Part shown: positions 45,734 through 57,299 of the stretch, piece by piece | How positions within the stretch are numbered: the first letter of the stretch is position 1 | Layout: every line of letters begins with the position of its first letter | DNA from: Haemaphysalis longicornis | Lineage: Eukaryota > Arthropoda > Arachnida > Ixodida > Ixodidae | Assembly (NCBI GenBank): GCA_013339765.2 | Contig: JABSTR010003212.1 | Coordinates: 1-64,000, forward strand | DNA length: 64,000 nt | Direction of reading: 5' to 3' | The notes under the pieces: model-generated | Database searches by the model: none | What the model was told of the DNA's origin: nothing | What the model saw: only the letters and a program-made list of their open reading frames with translations | Made by a program: the position numbers and the translations under genes

Positions 45734-47090
45734 ATGAAGATCGTCACCGCGTCAGGACAGCGAATTCCCGAGGTGGCAAGTCTCTGCGTCCTTGGTATGC
45801 TCACCAGCAGGAACAGCTGCAACAGCGAAACCCTGGCCAAGTTCAGCGGCAATGCAGCGGAGGCCACTAGCCTCATTAACCTAGTCTCTACGCGTAGAGT
45901 GGGGATGAAAGAGGACAGCCTCTTGCGCCTCATTCAGTTATTTGTTATAAGTTACATAACGTACGTGGCTGCCTACCACGAAACGCAACGAGGCAACCAC
46001 GCTTTTATGCAAGTCTTACAAGAAGACGCTAGGCTTCACGGAGACCACAAGCACGGAATGCTTACTTCAACTCGACGTACGCAACAACCTCGAAGAGATG
46101 TAGGAGGTGCAGCTGACTGCAAAGCTAGACCTTCCCCCTCCACAACAAAGACGAGACGCCAGATACGTAACACCATGGGTTACAACGCCCGAGCAGCGGA
46201 CCAGCATTCGAGGGACATGGGCGAGGATATACGTGGAATACAACAGGGAGGGGTGAGCGGCGCGGAACAAGACCCTCGTCGAGCAGCTCGCCAAGATCGA
46301 GCACGCACGGTACGTTGAAGCGGCGGAGTACCAGCGAGAAGGTTTAATCGCGGTGGCCGTTAACACTACCACGGGCATTACCACAACGGCAGCGAGTGTG
46401 CGGTGCACGGCCGCCACGAACGCCTACGCGGTGGCCACCGCTTTGGGTATGTCCGAGGTCAGGTGTCGCAACGTGCTCAGAGAATCAGGAACGGACGTGC
46501 GGAACTTCGCCAAAGGTCGAGTGTGCGCCCAGGTAGCCACCATCATCGGCAAGACCAAGAGTCAAGACCGACAAGTCCTCATCAAGTGGTTCGGGGCACA
46601 CATGGACTGTGCGCAACTACGTCCAACCACAATGAGACGGCGGACTCGGATGCGCGCGCACTTACTTTCCGCAGCCCCGAGACCGACCGTCCGTCGTAGT
46701 TCGAGAGCAAAGACCGCCTAGCAAGCTACAACGAGATATCTATCCTCGCAGCGGCAACGCTTCCCATATCACACCCAGGACTTTATTTGAGTGGTGTTTG
46801 CGAAGTGTGTAGAGTGGGTATGACAGACCAGTGCACATCTTGTGGGCCTGTGCCCGGTTTCGAGACGATGCGATGTCAAGGACATATCCGCCGAAACCCA
46901 AAGAAGCAGTGCGCCGTAATGACAAGGACGTTCAACTTTGAGCCTTCGAACAAGCCGGGAATGCGGTCGAATAACATACACCATGTGTTCCAGCCACCGG
47001 ATGCGCTGGCGCTGTGCAGAGTAACAGCATACCCTAGGTGGACGCCAGGCCCGCGTCACATCAAAATACCGATTATTTGCATTCATTAAA
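45734..47090 (+). pseudogene. I-clade LINE C-terminal region with RNase H remnant
   Basis: The frame from 45734 gives IVTASGQRIPEVASLCVLGM, SRNSCNSETLAKFSGNAAEA and MKEDSLLRLIQLFVISYITY, the connector after the RT. From about 46300 an RNase H fold is visible: RYVEAAEYQREGLIAVAV, TTAASVRCTAATNAYAVATA, RNFAKGRVCAQVATII and VLIKWFGAHM. The first catalytic Asp is Glu here, the central Glu is missing and the third Asp is in a changed LRESGT context, so it is catalytically dead. A final Cys-rich segment (VCEVCRVGMTD) follows at 46795. RNase H would remove the RNA strand during element copying. Confidence 0.78.
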
Positions 47091-48044
47091 AAACTGTACC
47101 TAAGCTGACCCAACCTTTGTTTACTTTTTTTTCTCACGTCGTAACCAATACGTTTACCTAGCAACAGTTACGTTTGTTTTTAAATTATACTCATTGTTTT
47201 CGTGTTATCAGTTTGTCCGCCAGTAAACACTCACGCTTTTCAAATGCATGATTGGATCGCTCGTCTACAGAATCATTGACGCTCAACGTTTACAGCTGGA
47301 AAGCGGTGATTGGGGAATTAGTATTCCATACGCACGGTTCCACTTGTAGCCTCACATTATCTTTTACAGCTAGAAATATTGCAAGATGTGGGCTCAATGA
47401 ACCCGTAAACATTTTTTACTACAGCCAACATATTTCGATATAGTATTCAAAAACTAATGAGATATCACGTATATAAGCAAGATACGTCAGAGTATCATAT
47501 AAAGGTGTAGGGAACACGTGGAACACGTAACTAGTGAAGTAGGTCTGATGCTTAGTAGTCCCCTTATCGGAACGTAGGTATAGGGACTTCAGCAACATTC
47601 TTTTTTTGGTGTATACTAAGTAATTTTACTAAATAAACAATAGTCCGAGCGATACAACCACTGCTTGGGTGTACATTTATACTTAAATTACTGAGCTTCA
47701 TGGAACTTCACTATGTAACCTCGTTGCCGCGGAAAACATTCAAATTTTATGCCGAGAAATTCAGTCCTACTTGATTTGCGGTAAAATATTTTAAAGCTAT
47801 CCGGCAGAAAAGAAAACAGAAATGACAACTCGGGTCTTGGGAAAACTTTTTAGAAAACCGCACACTTTAAAGAGCAGTGCAACATCAAGCTGTTGAATGA
47901 AATTTCTGTTATTAAAACGACAATAATTTCAAGCCGTGTGAAACTGTTTCCACGAAAAACAGTGACTTCTTTACTGACGAAACTATCTTCATATGCGTGG
48001 AAACAATGGCAGCATTACAAAGCATAACAAGAAAAATACCATCC
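47091..48044. other. Upstream region of the madanin-like gene
   Basis: AT-rich DNA without recognised elements between the I-clade LINE and the TATA box of the gene. It is the likely place for upstream regulatory sites, but I cannot identify any. Confidence 0.4.
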
Positions 48045-48120
48045 AAGTAACTATAAAAGTGGTCCTGCGGGGTGTGCGCTTGTGTGCATTTGCCCAACAG
48101 TGTCGTCCGCTTTGTCCGCA
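48045..48120 (+). promoter_or_regulatory. Core promoter and 5' UTR of the madanin-like gene
   Basis: TATAAAA at 48052-48058 lies 63 bases before the start codon, so transcription should begin at roughly 48080-48090 and leave a short leader of 30-40 bases. The leader contains no upstream ATG. A TATA box close to a short leader is common in strongly, tissue-specifically expressed secreted protein genes. The start-site position is inferred from TATA spacing only. Confidence 0.6.
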
Positions 48121-48157
48121 ATGAAGCACTTCGCAATTTTGATTCTTGCTGTTGTTG
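48121..48157 (+). CDS. Madanin-family thrombin inhibitor, exon 1 (signal peptide)
   Basis: ATG at 48121 (purine at -3) opens MKHFAILILAVV, a short positively charged start and hydrophobic core. It is cut by a strong splice donor, GTTG|GTAAGA, at 48157/48158, in phase 1. I recognise this N-terminus as the signal peptide start of Haemaphysalis madanins. The exon is only 37 coding bases, so an ORF scan misses it. The protein is secreted by tick salivary glands, where madanins inhibit host thrombin. It pairs with exon 2 at 56155 and exon 3 at 57300. No second copy of this exon is visible in the window. Confidence 0.82.
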
Positions 48158-51100
48158 GTAAGAGCTTTTATTTTGCCAAACAGTTTTTGGGGTATCTCAC
48201 AGTATCTTTTAATAGTTCGCTTACACACTGAAGGAAGAACTATGGTCATTCGTTGGGAGATAAAATGAATTATGGCAACGTAGTTTTGATAACATATTGT
48301 TCGAAGCTCGCAGGCGAATATTAAAACGCCTACAAAAACATCATATTTAAAGAAACAGACTATAAAAAAACCCACAAGATACTCCGACAAGGGCACGACC
48401 ATTTCGAACTGGGAAGCATGTGCATACTTATCTAAAACAAAAACTTTTTTTTTTAAATTCACCGTAGGAGCCTCATCCATACAGTTGTTTACGAGAAGTT
48501 GCACGTTATTGTGGGAATTTCTTAGAAAAAACAGTTACAGTTATTCAATAATCATGCCCAGATATTAGTTTGTTCACTAAGCATACCTGCGTTCACTTCT
48601 GGAAAAGTTAGCAGAACTGAGCAAACTGCGCAATTTACGAAATGACTACTCTCCATAGAAGATATCACCCGTCTGGATTCAGGGTGGTGGCAGAGGCGTT
48701 GGCTTAGAAGAGAAATGACACTACCAACCTGACTTCTTATTCACTGAGCCATGTTCTGAAACTAGCCTGAATCGTTTTACGTACGAATCTAATCTGGAAA
48801 GAAAAATCAGGGCTCACAGGCGTGCTCCATACGCCCCATATTCATGTCCCGAGTGTTGCCGCGTATTACCATTGTGACACCTAAACAGTAATTTCGAATC
48901 ATCCACCAGCTGGCTGCATGTTTTTCCTGTGTGATCAAGGCAAAAAAGGCATAATTAGAGTAGCACAAAAGTCTCTATTCCTGAGCTGTGCTATCGAATG
49001 TACTTATATATTATTTTCGTCGTGGTCTAGGGCTCGCTTGATGACTGGGCTCGGTAACCAACATCGGAGTTTTATCGGTTTGAATCAATCTTCCGGCTTA
49101 CCAAGAAGCTCCCCAAATGCAGTAAACCAACAACATGTGCTTTATTTAGAGCTCAAACGGATAATCTCCGTTTTTTAGGCCCTCATAAAAACGTAAGCTG
49201 ATATGTCCACCAGAACAAGTATGTATGTATGAGTGATGATTCCTGTCGACAAAACGTAATATTCCCCCACACTGCCAGTGCACAAGAGACGCGGCCACGA
49301 AGACGACGAAGATGTGGCGGTACCCTTACAGGCGGCTTGTTATGGCCGCCATGTACATTCTGTGAATATGACCATCGCATCATTTTGTTAATAGACCACT
49401 TCCCACCAACGATCGATCCTCACAACTTCTGCCCCCACCTAACATTTTGGTAGAGTGTGCGGGTCAATCCTCCCCATCCTGGCTACAGCTTCACGCCGTC
49501 TCAGCCTGAATGCGATTGGGGTCCCATCTCGGTTGTCTCGGCCTGATTGCCGAGGCAACCGGGATGGAATCTTTTCTCCCTCCCCGGCTGGGCACGGTAG
49601 TCACTGTATTCAACGAATTCGAGGCTACTGGAGAGAAAGAGAGAGAGAGAGACAGAGAGAGAGAGAAGCTCTTTATTAGAAAACCTAATGTTTAGCCGGT
49701 GTACAAAGGTGCCTTCATACCTTCATGCGAAAGGTAAGCATTGCCTTAAAAGTACTGTAAGCAACTTGGAAGATCTGTTTAAAATGATAACTTAAATACA
49801 CTAACAATGACTAGTTTATGGTTTATATAAACGTTCCCGAGGCTTATGACAGATAACACAGGGTATGCAAACAAAGGTTTGGATTTGGCTGATTATGTCT
49901 TGGTTTCAATGGGTTAACCTTTTATTTAGCTGTAAATACTATACTGTTCGTTAACCGGCTGCGTCTATCTATGATTGTGGTCCCGCTTCCGCCATTTTTT
50001 GAGGCGAATGGCCCGCCAGGCGATATCCTCGTGGTTGTCAGAGGCCGTTAGTCGACCATGGCTGAATTGCTCCACTACAGCGCAATGGTCAAATATGGCG
50101 GCCTGCCCTTGTTATCATTCGCATCTAGCTCGCACGCACGCGGCGGGTCATCTGATAAGGCGCGAACTAGCTGCTGGGAGCGCAAGCGCCAAACGAGAAG
50201 CATCGGCGGCAGCGGTGAAGGTGGCCGTCGGCGGAGCGCGATCCGCCCTTTCACGTGATGCGTTGCTAATGTTACGGCGCAGCTGCGGTCAAATTAACGA
50301 CAAAGTTTCACCGAAGGCGATGATACCGCTATACGAAATTAGTAAAGATTTGCATTAAAATATACGACATGGAACATGTGGGCTTGCAGAAAATCATCAC
50401 TTAGGTCTTCTTATGTTCACTTACAGCCAGTGCCGTGGTGATGGCATACCCGGAGAGAGATTCAGCGAAGGAGGGCAACGAAGGTTCGTAAAAACCTTTA
50501 TAGTAAAAAAAACCAACTAAAAGGCCATCGCAATGAACGTTTTGCTAAAACAATCCCTTAAAAAAATAGAATAGTACTCTTAGTCTCTTACGAGCAAATT
50601 GTAAGCAAGATTGATTTGTCTCTGAAGACACGAGGCTATACTTAGGAGGTTAGTGTCAGGAAGCATTTGGAAAGAGTAAAGACGACCCAAAGCGATTCTT
50701 TTATTTCGACATTTACCCAGCCTCGGCTGCGTTCTCTTTCCTTTGAATATTTTAGTAAACAATAAAAAATTGTTCTGGCCAGAAGGAGAAATTTATTGTT
50801 TGGCTTTCGGATGTTGTTTCGCAAAGTCAGCTGGGCGTTAAGTTTTTTTCGCAAGACTTTTGTGGCTTTACGTTTGTAGTGTATGTAACATCGTCCGGAT
50901 AACTTTACTCTCACGGTACAAGCATTTCTTCGAAAAGTAGAAGTTCGCTGCAGCCGCTGTACCCTTATGCATCGTTTCCATGGTATGTTTAAGTGGAATT
51001 ATTTTATAATAATGTCTTAAAATAATAATTTTTACTTTTTCACTGCACACGAAAGGCGGCGCAGTGTTCTTCCGGTTAAACAAAAATCCCGCAGCGACGA

Positions 51101-51339
51101 CGTTTAAAGACCACAGAATTTGTTGGGCTATTATTGCGAAAGGCTTGTCCTCGTTTTCTCTAGGTCTGTACCTTCATTCCAGTGCCTTGGAAAGCAAAAA
51201 AAATGAACGGCGCGTTTATATGGCTGTATGACGAGCCGGATTTCTGTATAATCAATTTTACTGAGCTTGCCAAATTCGCCTAAGTGTGCACCCAGATTAG
51301 TCAACTGGACCTAGGTCATTGTCGGAGGAGGGGGACATC
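48158..51339 (+). other. Intron 1 of the madanin-like gene, 5' part
   Basis: No element recognised except a GA microsatellite at 49631-49667 and a GC-rich block at 49975-50290 that holds ATGGCGGC-type motifs on both strands. ORFs at 49975-50358 follow from that base composition. Intron 1 spans about 8 kb (48158-56154). Confidence 0.5.
49631..49667 (+). repeat. Imperfect GA microsatellite
   Basis: GAGA units with two interruptions (AAAG and GACAG). Confidence 0.95.
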
Positions 51340-51591
51340 TTGATTTGGTTTCGCGTTTCTTCCATGTGGGTTGTTGGTAGCCCACCTTCTTGTCGCATCT
51401 TGGGATTGCTGAACTGCCTAGGACTGTTCTTCTCTGTCGTAGGATGTCAGCACCGCCGGTACTCACGGCTAAAGGTTTTGTGTATGGGTTTCTTAGGGGG
51501 GTTCGTTGTAATTACACAGCATGAGTGCTAGTGTAGCCGTCACCCTTCGTCATATCTCGCATATGAATTCCGGGTAGGCACCAGGGTAAAA

Positions 51592-51625
51592 AACGCCACT
51601 ACTTCTATGTAGAAGTAGTGGCGTT
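51592..51625. repeat. Perfect 34-bp palindrome
   Basis: AACGCCACTACTTCTA is followed by TG and its exact reverse complement TAGAAGTAGTGGCGTT. The two 16-bp arms have no mismatch. It interrupts the C-terminal part of the antisense LINE. Confidence 0.97.
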
Positions 51626-54479
51626 AGGAAGGTTCCGGTTCGCAGTTGTCCGAACATAGCGCGTAAGTTTGTAGGGCTTGAGGACGGGTGGAGGTAGAGT
51701 CCTGAAAGCCAGTTGGTACTGTTTAGTTATTTTGTAGTTGACGAGTCGTTCCTTGGCACTGAACCAGAGTTGTGTGGACGTTTCCTTGCCGAACGAAAGA
51801 TAGCTAGACGGATGCGGCGTGTGCTGACTCGCTTCGGTTGTCGTTTGTTTCTTAGAACTTGCCTTTGTATCCTGGCAACTAAGGGATGCGTTGCTGGTTG
51901 TCAAGGCTGGCTCGCGCAGGATGCCACCCGCTGTGAGTTAGATCTTTCCTTCGGCATAGTTCTATACTGATTCGCGCGAGTCATTGATGCCTATTGCGCC
52001 GCATTGGTCGGTGAGCGCAAGGGCTATGGCAACTTGGCAAACTTGGCCTAATTTATGCATGCAGCGCCTGTGTAGGACCCGTGGTGCGAACTACTGCAAC
52101 GGAGTAGCGGCTGCCGCAAGCGTATTCTGCAACGTCGACTAAGGGATCACCGAAATCTTCTCTATGTCATTTCGTGAAGTCATTGGCCCGGGATCGGCGT
52201 GTGCCTTGGTTGCGTGCATGGTGAACGTTCCTCGGTATTTGGTCTATGTGTCGTAGTTGGTCAAATTTGTTGCGTTGCGGGCTCTTATTTCGTGGCTGTT
52301 GTTGGTATCTCATGTGCAGTCTTTCAAGAATATTGCGGCGTGTCTTAGTTGCTGGGCGCCTTCTAAGTTGAGGCGCTCTTTGTGCTTGTGCTGTCTCTAC
52401 GCTACGAGCATGTGGTCGATTCCTAGTGGTAGGAGCATATCGGTGTTCGTGGTGTCTGGTAGGCAGAAGTCGATGTTGTGCGCCTTGCGTATCAGTATGT
52501 TGATCTTTTTCGTTTCATGTTGGCGCCAGTGGTGACAACTCCACCAAATAGGTTAAGTGACATATCAAGGACACTTCTATTAGGCGGACGGTATTGTCCT
52601 CCTCCATGCCGCCCGTTTCGAGGTTACTCTTTTTCAATCAGCGGGTGGCGTTGGTTGCCTAATATATCATACGGTTGATGGTGTCGTAGATTCTCCAATG
52701 GAATTTTAGGATTATTTTGAGGACTCATATCTTAGGTAAAGTGGGTCTTAGGGTAGCACCTTTTTTTTCTTATTGTCATCTTGTAGCGTTGCCTTTGGGG
52801 CTTACTCTTGTGTCTTCTTGCTGGTTGGTAAAAGAGGACTTCTGACTTTTTTTGGGAAAAAGTCAGGGTAATGTCCTAAGCGTAACCTTCGATCTCATTT
52901 ACCGTTTTCGAGATTGTGGTCTTGAATTGTGCTTAGCTATCTTTGCGTACCCATCGGGTAATTTTGTTGGTTTGGATCGTATGTTCGACGACCTTAAGAG
53001 TATCGAGTCTCTACGTAACTCCGATCATGAGTACATTGGAAAGCACTAGGGAGATGACAGACCATTGTGGCGGCAATTTCTGCGACATGCTACGTGCGCT
53101 GGCCCTTAATCCTCCCACCACGACTTCGGCGTTTCTTTCCGTTGAAACGTCCCTAATGTATTTGTAGCTGCGCCCTCCGGTTTCAGTTTTGGTGTTTTTT
53201 TTAAGATTGCTGCGTGTTCGATTATGTCAAAGCAATTCTTAGGTTAAGACGTTATGTGGCTTTGTTTCGTTTATTTATTGATTCACATAACTACTTTCGT
53301 CCCAAGAGCATAGTTGAAGGAGATACTCATAAACTGTGTTCTGCACAGGAATCCGATCATGAATCCCCCACGAAAAAATATACAAGCATAAATGTCAAGA
53401 TAGACTTTTTCTAAGCTTGCACAAAAGATCATTGTACAACAGCAAATGACAACGGGGGCAAAAAAAACATAAAAAAAAACAAGACAGAGGGTGAAATAAA
53501 AACGGACATAACATGAAACGAGTCGACTTGTGCCGCTCTGTGTCGGTCATGCAGCGCTCATGACGCTGGCCTGATCATCTACTACTTGGTGTGTGAGCTG
53601 ATGCGTGGTGTCTTAGGTTCCCAGGTATTCGATCATTGCGGGGAAATTGCTCTTATTTGTTCAAGAATCTTTTGCCTGTGATTGAGGAAGACGTGCTGGA
53701 GGGCTTCGCCAAGACACAATGTCAGGAGATAGGACTGAAGTTGTTGGTGTGTTGGGGCTTGCCCGGTTTCGGTATCGGAATCATTTTGGCCTTTCCGCAC
53801 TGTCGGGGAAGTTTGCTTGTTCTCGTGCACTTGTTTTACTAATTTGTTACGTCTTCTGTTTAGTGGTAACCGATGTTCCTGAGGGTTTCTTTATTTAATT
53901 GATGGTGCTTATTTGACTTTACGCCATAGAGTGCCCTTATAACTTCTTCGACGCTATTGTTGCGTTCTAGGGTTCAATTGTACTCGCAAGTATATATACC
54001 GTGTTATATATACCGTGATTCTGGCTTTTCGTGTCGCAGAGATGACATTTGACGGCCGTATTTACCTCCACCGTCGTCTCCTAGTGTGGTAGTTGGGCGA
54101 ATCAATAACCCTAATGCGATTTTCTGGTCGTTTCGTCGAGTAGATGCCTCAAGGGGTTCCACACTTTGCCATTGTGCATGTGGCCGCCGATAGCGTTGCA
54201 GAGCTGGTGGCATTGTTGCTTCCAAAGGCCCCGGAATGTTAATGTTCCTTTATGGTGTGACTTAGCTCCGCGATCATTTTGCGGAGTCTGTGGTTGCGTC
54301 GGTGCTTGCGCTGCTGCTGTGAGTGTTTCTTGTGTCGTTTCTGCTGCAGCTGCTATCTCTTGAACAGGAGCTGCTTCATGTAAAGCTGCGATTACGGGAA
54401 CCGGAGCGTTCCTTAGAAGACCGTGAACACTTGCCTTATTTTCGGTGGAGAGCCGCGAACTACTTGCGCGGTGGCAGTG

Positions 54480-55740
54480 GTTCAATGACCTCTCACCACT
54501 CCCATTGCCTCATGGGAACGATGTACGGCGTCTTGATACGGGCCTTCCATTCTGCACCAGTGGTGAGTTCCGGTGAGAAAGTCCTCTCTTGGGAGTAGAT
54601 TTGTTGTCCGGCAAATGGTTTTGCCTGCCACAGCCATTACGCTTACGATGTGTTGGTGTGGGACACACATCTTTACGATTGCAAAACCGGCCCCAATGGT
54701 GAAACATGTTGATTTGTTGGCGGTGAGTGAGTGAGTGAAAAACATTTTATTCAGACAGTGAAGCGGCTGTGGTTCTCCATTGTAAGAGGCCATGGGATGA
54801 GTGGGCAGCCCTCGCCCTGGAGGACAAACGTGCGGTATAGGTAGCAGGAGATAAGCACTTCCCGTATTGATAGCAGTTGACAACTTTGTGGCGGCTGAAA
54901 GCGGAGATTACATTATTCGTATTGCCGACGCGTTTTGCCCCCATGGCCAAAGCGTTTCTTCAGTTTACGATGTTGTTTTTGATTTACCATGGGCTATATT
55001 TTATGGAGCTGCCACAACGACGCACCTGGTGGATTCGTGCGGGGCTGTCTCGTTGGCGATCACGTTGTGATGGTCGCCTTGGGCTGTGATCTTCTTGATA
55101 GCTGCGCAGCCGATGGCGTTGCCGTCCTTTCGCGTATTGATGACCTCGATGTTTTTATACATTGCGAAAAATGATTTCCCCCGTGCTGCCGTGGGTGGAA
55201 ATGTTAGCGGCTGCCAGTATTGCGGTCGATTCAACGGAAGATATCGCTTTGGTGATACTGAGGCCACCCTGTGGTTTCAATACGATCTTGAGTTCTTCTC
55301 TTGTTAGCACCGGCATTCACCCGGCTTAGACAATCGGCCCTTTTGCTTTCTTGGTTTTCTTCTCACGGACGTCGTTGAGCGGGTGATTGTAGAGCCGCTC
55401 GCCAAAGACAATTTGTCCGCGCTTCGCTGTCAATGCCCTGATGGTCGTGCGTTGGCAGTTCTACACCTTGCCTTGGTAGAACAATCGTCGGTGGAAAGGT
55501 ATTATCCTATCATCTCGACGTGCAATGTCGTTTCCAGCAGATCTTCGCTCACCGGGGAGTCTTCGTGAAGAGCTACTGGAGGCGACCTACCATCAGCGGT
55601 TCGAAGCTATTGCGTTTGCAAGTCTTGGCGCCTGATATTCTTAGCGAGGCTCCGGAAACGCCTTCACGTTGCTGGCACAAATTCCGGGTAACAGGGTCAC
55701 ATAGCTGTAATTGTGACGTCTGTCGGTGAAATTCGACTTC
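54480..55740 (-). pseudogene. I-clade LINE ORF1 remnant, antisense
   Basis: Minus-strand pieces in order: MPVLTREELKIVLKPQGGLS and STAILAAANISTHGSTGEII, then NIEVINTRKDGNAIGCAAIK, GDHHNVIANETAPHESTRCV, AKRVGNTNNVISAFSRHKVV and, after an insertion at 54721-54838, GRFCNRKDVCPTPTHRKRNG. The order matches the RNA-binding ORF1 of tick I-group LINEs ending in Cys-His knuckles (only partly preserved: RKDVCP, GCGRQNHLP). Frame changes between every block show it is decayed. Confidence 0.68.
54721..54838 (-). mobile_element. Truncated LINE 3' tail nested in ORF1
   Basis: On the minus strand, GGGCTGCCCACTCATCCCATGG is followed by a short 3' UTR with GAATAAAATG and a CACT-repeat tail (TCACTCACTCACTCAC). 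It splits the ORF1 of the antisense LINE between the YGKCLSPATY and GRFCNRKDVC parts. A polyadenylation signal followed by a four-base tail repeat is how I-group LINEs in ticks often end. It is therefore a later, strongly 5'-truncated insertion in the same orientation. Confidence 0.6.
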
Positions 55741-56154
55741 AAACATGCCGTGGTAACGAAGTTTAGCAAAAGCGAGATAATTACCCGGGTATAAACATGA
55801 TTTTGCAATCGAGCCAATGTAAACGTCTGTGCACACCGGCGATCGAAAAGTCTCCATCAGAATTCCCCACAAATGAATGAGCAAGCATACCTCAAACTTG
55901 TCAACACTGTCCAACAAATCCAAAATATCGGTATATTTGAACGAAAATATAAAACCGCAACTGATAGGTGCACTGTTTCGTTTTTAGACGTAGACGTAAA
56001 CTTCGGGACTGAAATGACACAAAACCCGTCTTTAATGCATATTTACGAACAAAATGCAGAAAATGCTGGGCGAATGCTCAACCCTAAAAAAAAACATCCT
56101 AGAAGAGCGTGCCCATTGCACGGATGCCAGAAAATTTAGTATTAGCAAAACGAG
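55741..56154 (+). other. Intron 1 of the madanin-like gene, 3' part
   Basis: No element recognised. The intron end is unusually poor in pyrimidines (ATTTAGTATTAGCAAAACGAG). Three possible acceptors (after 56139, 56145 and 56154) keep the same reading frame. Confidence 0.45.
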
Positions 56155-56205
56155 TTTTCTTCGTTATCGGGATGACCAAAGAAGATGACAACAGCATGAA
56201 GGCAG
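56155..56205 (+). CDS. Madanin-family thrombin inhibitor, exon 2
   Basis: The exon enters in phase 1 and reads (V)FFVIGMTKEDDNSMKA before the donor GCAG|GTGAAG (56205/56206), leaving phase 1. It completes the hydrophobic signal peptide and starts the charged mature chain. Length and charge pattern fit the matching part of madanin, although residue identity is modest. Upstream acceptors at 56140 or 56146 would add five or three residues (ending AKR) without changing frame. A second donor, GAA|GTTAAT at 56213/56214, would work with an acceptor 2 bases further into exon 3 and add a few residues. I chose the pair with the better donor. The weak acceptor makes this exon the least certain of the three; transcript reads across it would settle it. 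Confidence 0.55.
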
Positions 56206-57299
56206 GTGAAGAAGTTAATTGGCAGCCGCTGCTGAAGGCTACGGTCTTCAGAGGACATTTGCGCCGAAGCGGTCAGGCGCGGGTGCCTTCAAAACATGTA
56301 AATATGCAAATTCAACCAGCGCAATCAAAGTTTCTAAACGATAAGTGAATAACTTATATCTGCCACTACATTTATTCTGGTAGTCAAAATGGCTGAACTG
56401 CAGGCGTACGAATAATCATTGAGAACCATTTATACGATGTTTTTGTATTGAGTTAGCATCAGTCGAGACGCATCCTTTGAAGTGCGGAAAAAAAATATGT
56501 GTGTGTAGAAGCATGTCAATCTAAATCAAGCATTGTTATCAGTGTTCGATGTATAGACCAGGAGAGCGGAAGCTATTATTGATGCATCTGCTTTTCGCAT
56601 GCGGCTCTACTTTGATATTTTCCCTACCCCTTGAAAGTATACTTTGTGTAGCTGAATATTTCGTTGCTTAAAATTACTTTTGTTCTGCTGCTAGTATAGT
56701 ATAAACAAACGTAATGTAGTCCGGTGTCTTTGTAATCTCCTCTGCAAGTTTGTTTATAGCGTTCTACGCGTCTGGTGGCAGTACCGAATAATAAATTACA
56801 AGGTCAGGTAATTCTTTTACAGCAAAAACAACGTGTGAACAGAAATACAGAAACAGAAAGAGGTCGTAATCTATCATCAATAAAAACCGGAAATGTCAGC
56901 CTTTTTACCTCAAGTAACTTAACAGGATAACATTTTCGTTTAACAAAAAAATGTGAAAAATTATAAATTTGCGGGCGGAATATGCGCGCGTATTCTGGGG
57001 TTCGTTGTTATAAACGAACACAAGAATTTGAAACACCTTACAATCTTATGCATTTGCCGTGGCCGAAAAAGCACATTTATCTATTGCATCCTCCATCCTG
57101 AATACGATCGCAGTGGCGGGTACGAAGGCCATTCTCACGTACTCAGTAGGACATCGCAGTTTTTGCTACCTAGCAACCAGGCCATCTAGTGGCTATAGAA
57201 GCGGTGCTTTTTGTCTGCATATTGCACTGTGTTTCGTAGTGAAGTTTTTCTTTTCATCCCTTGTTTTTGTCGCAATCCTTAAAAAATTGTTTTTTATAG

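Larger units (their letters stand above)
42641..47090 (+). mobile_element. I-clade LINE, about 4.4 kb, inactive
   Basis: Components in order are an ORF1 with zinc knuckle (from 42641), apurinic-type endonuclease (about 43855-44400), reverse transcriptase (about 45015-45720), a thumb/connector region (45734-46090), an RNase H domain (about 46300-46620) and a C-terminal zinc-binding region (to about 46960). The presence of RNase H together with an apurinic-type endonuclease and a Cys-His knuckle ORF1 points to the I group. Base composition is GC-richer than the surroundings. Every domain is broken and several catalytic residues are missing. Confidence 0.88.
51340..55740 (-). mobile_element. Antisense I-clade LINE in intron 1, inactive
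   Basis: Read on the minus strand from 55740: ORF1 (about 55310-54500), a poorly preserved junction, an RT-side region with FRGLWKQQCHQLCNAIGGHM and VWNPLRHLLDETTRKSH (54240-54111), the RT block CLGEALQHVFLNHRQKILEQ (about 53760-53690), a connector with LPDTTNTDMLLPLGIDHM (about 52470-52415), an RNase H piece ALALTDQCGAIGINDSRESV (about 52010-51960) and a zinc-binding tail RRVTATLALMLCNYNEPP (about 51560-51495). The endonuclease is not seen, so it was probably deleted. Stops occur throughout. It is a different copy from the element at 42641-47090 and lies antisense to the host gene. Confidence 0.78.

Noticed and set aside
57059..57299. N-terminal extension of the madanin-like ORF
   Set aside because: It lacks family similarity, is separated from exon 3 by a good splice acceptor and reads through intron 2.
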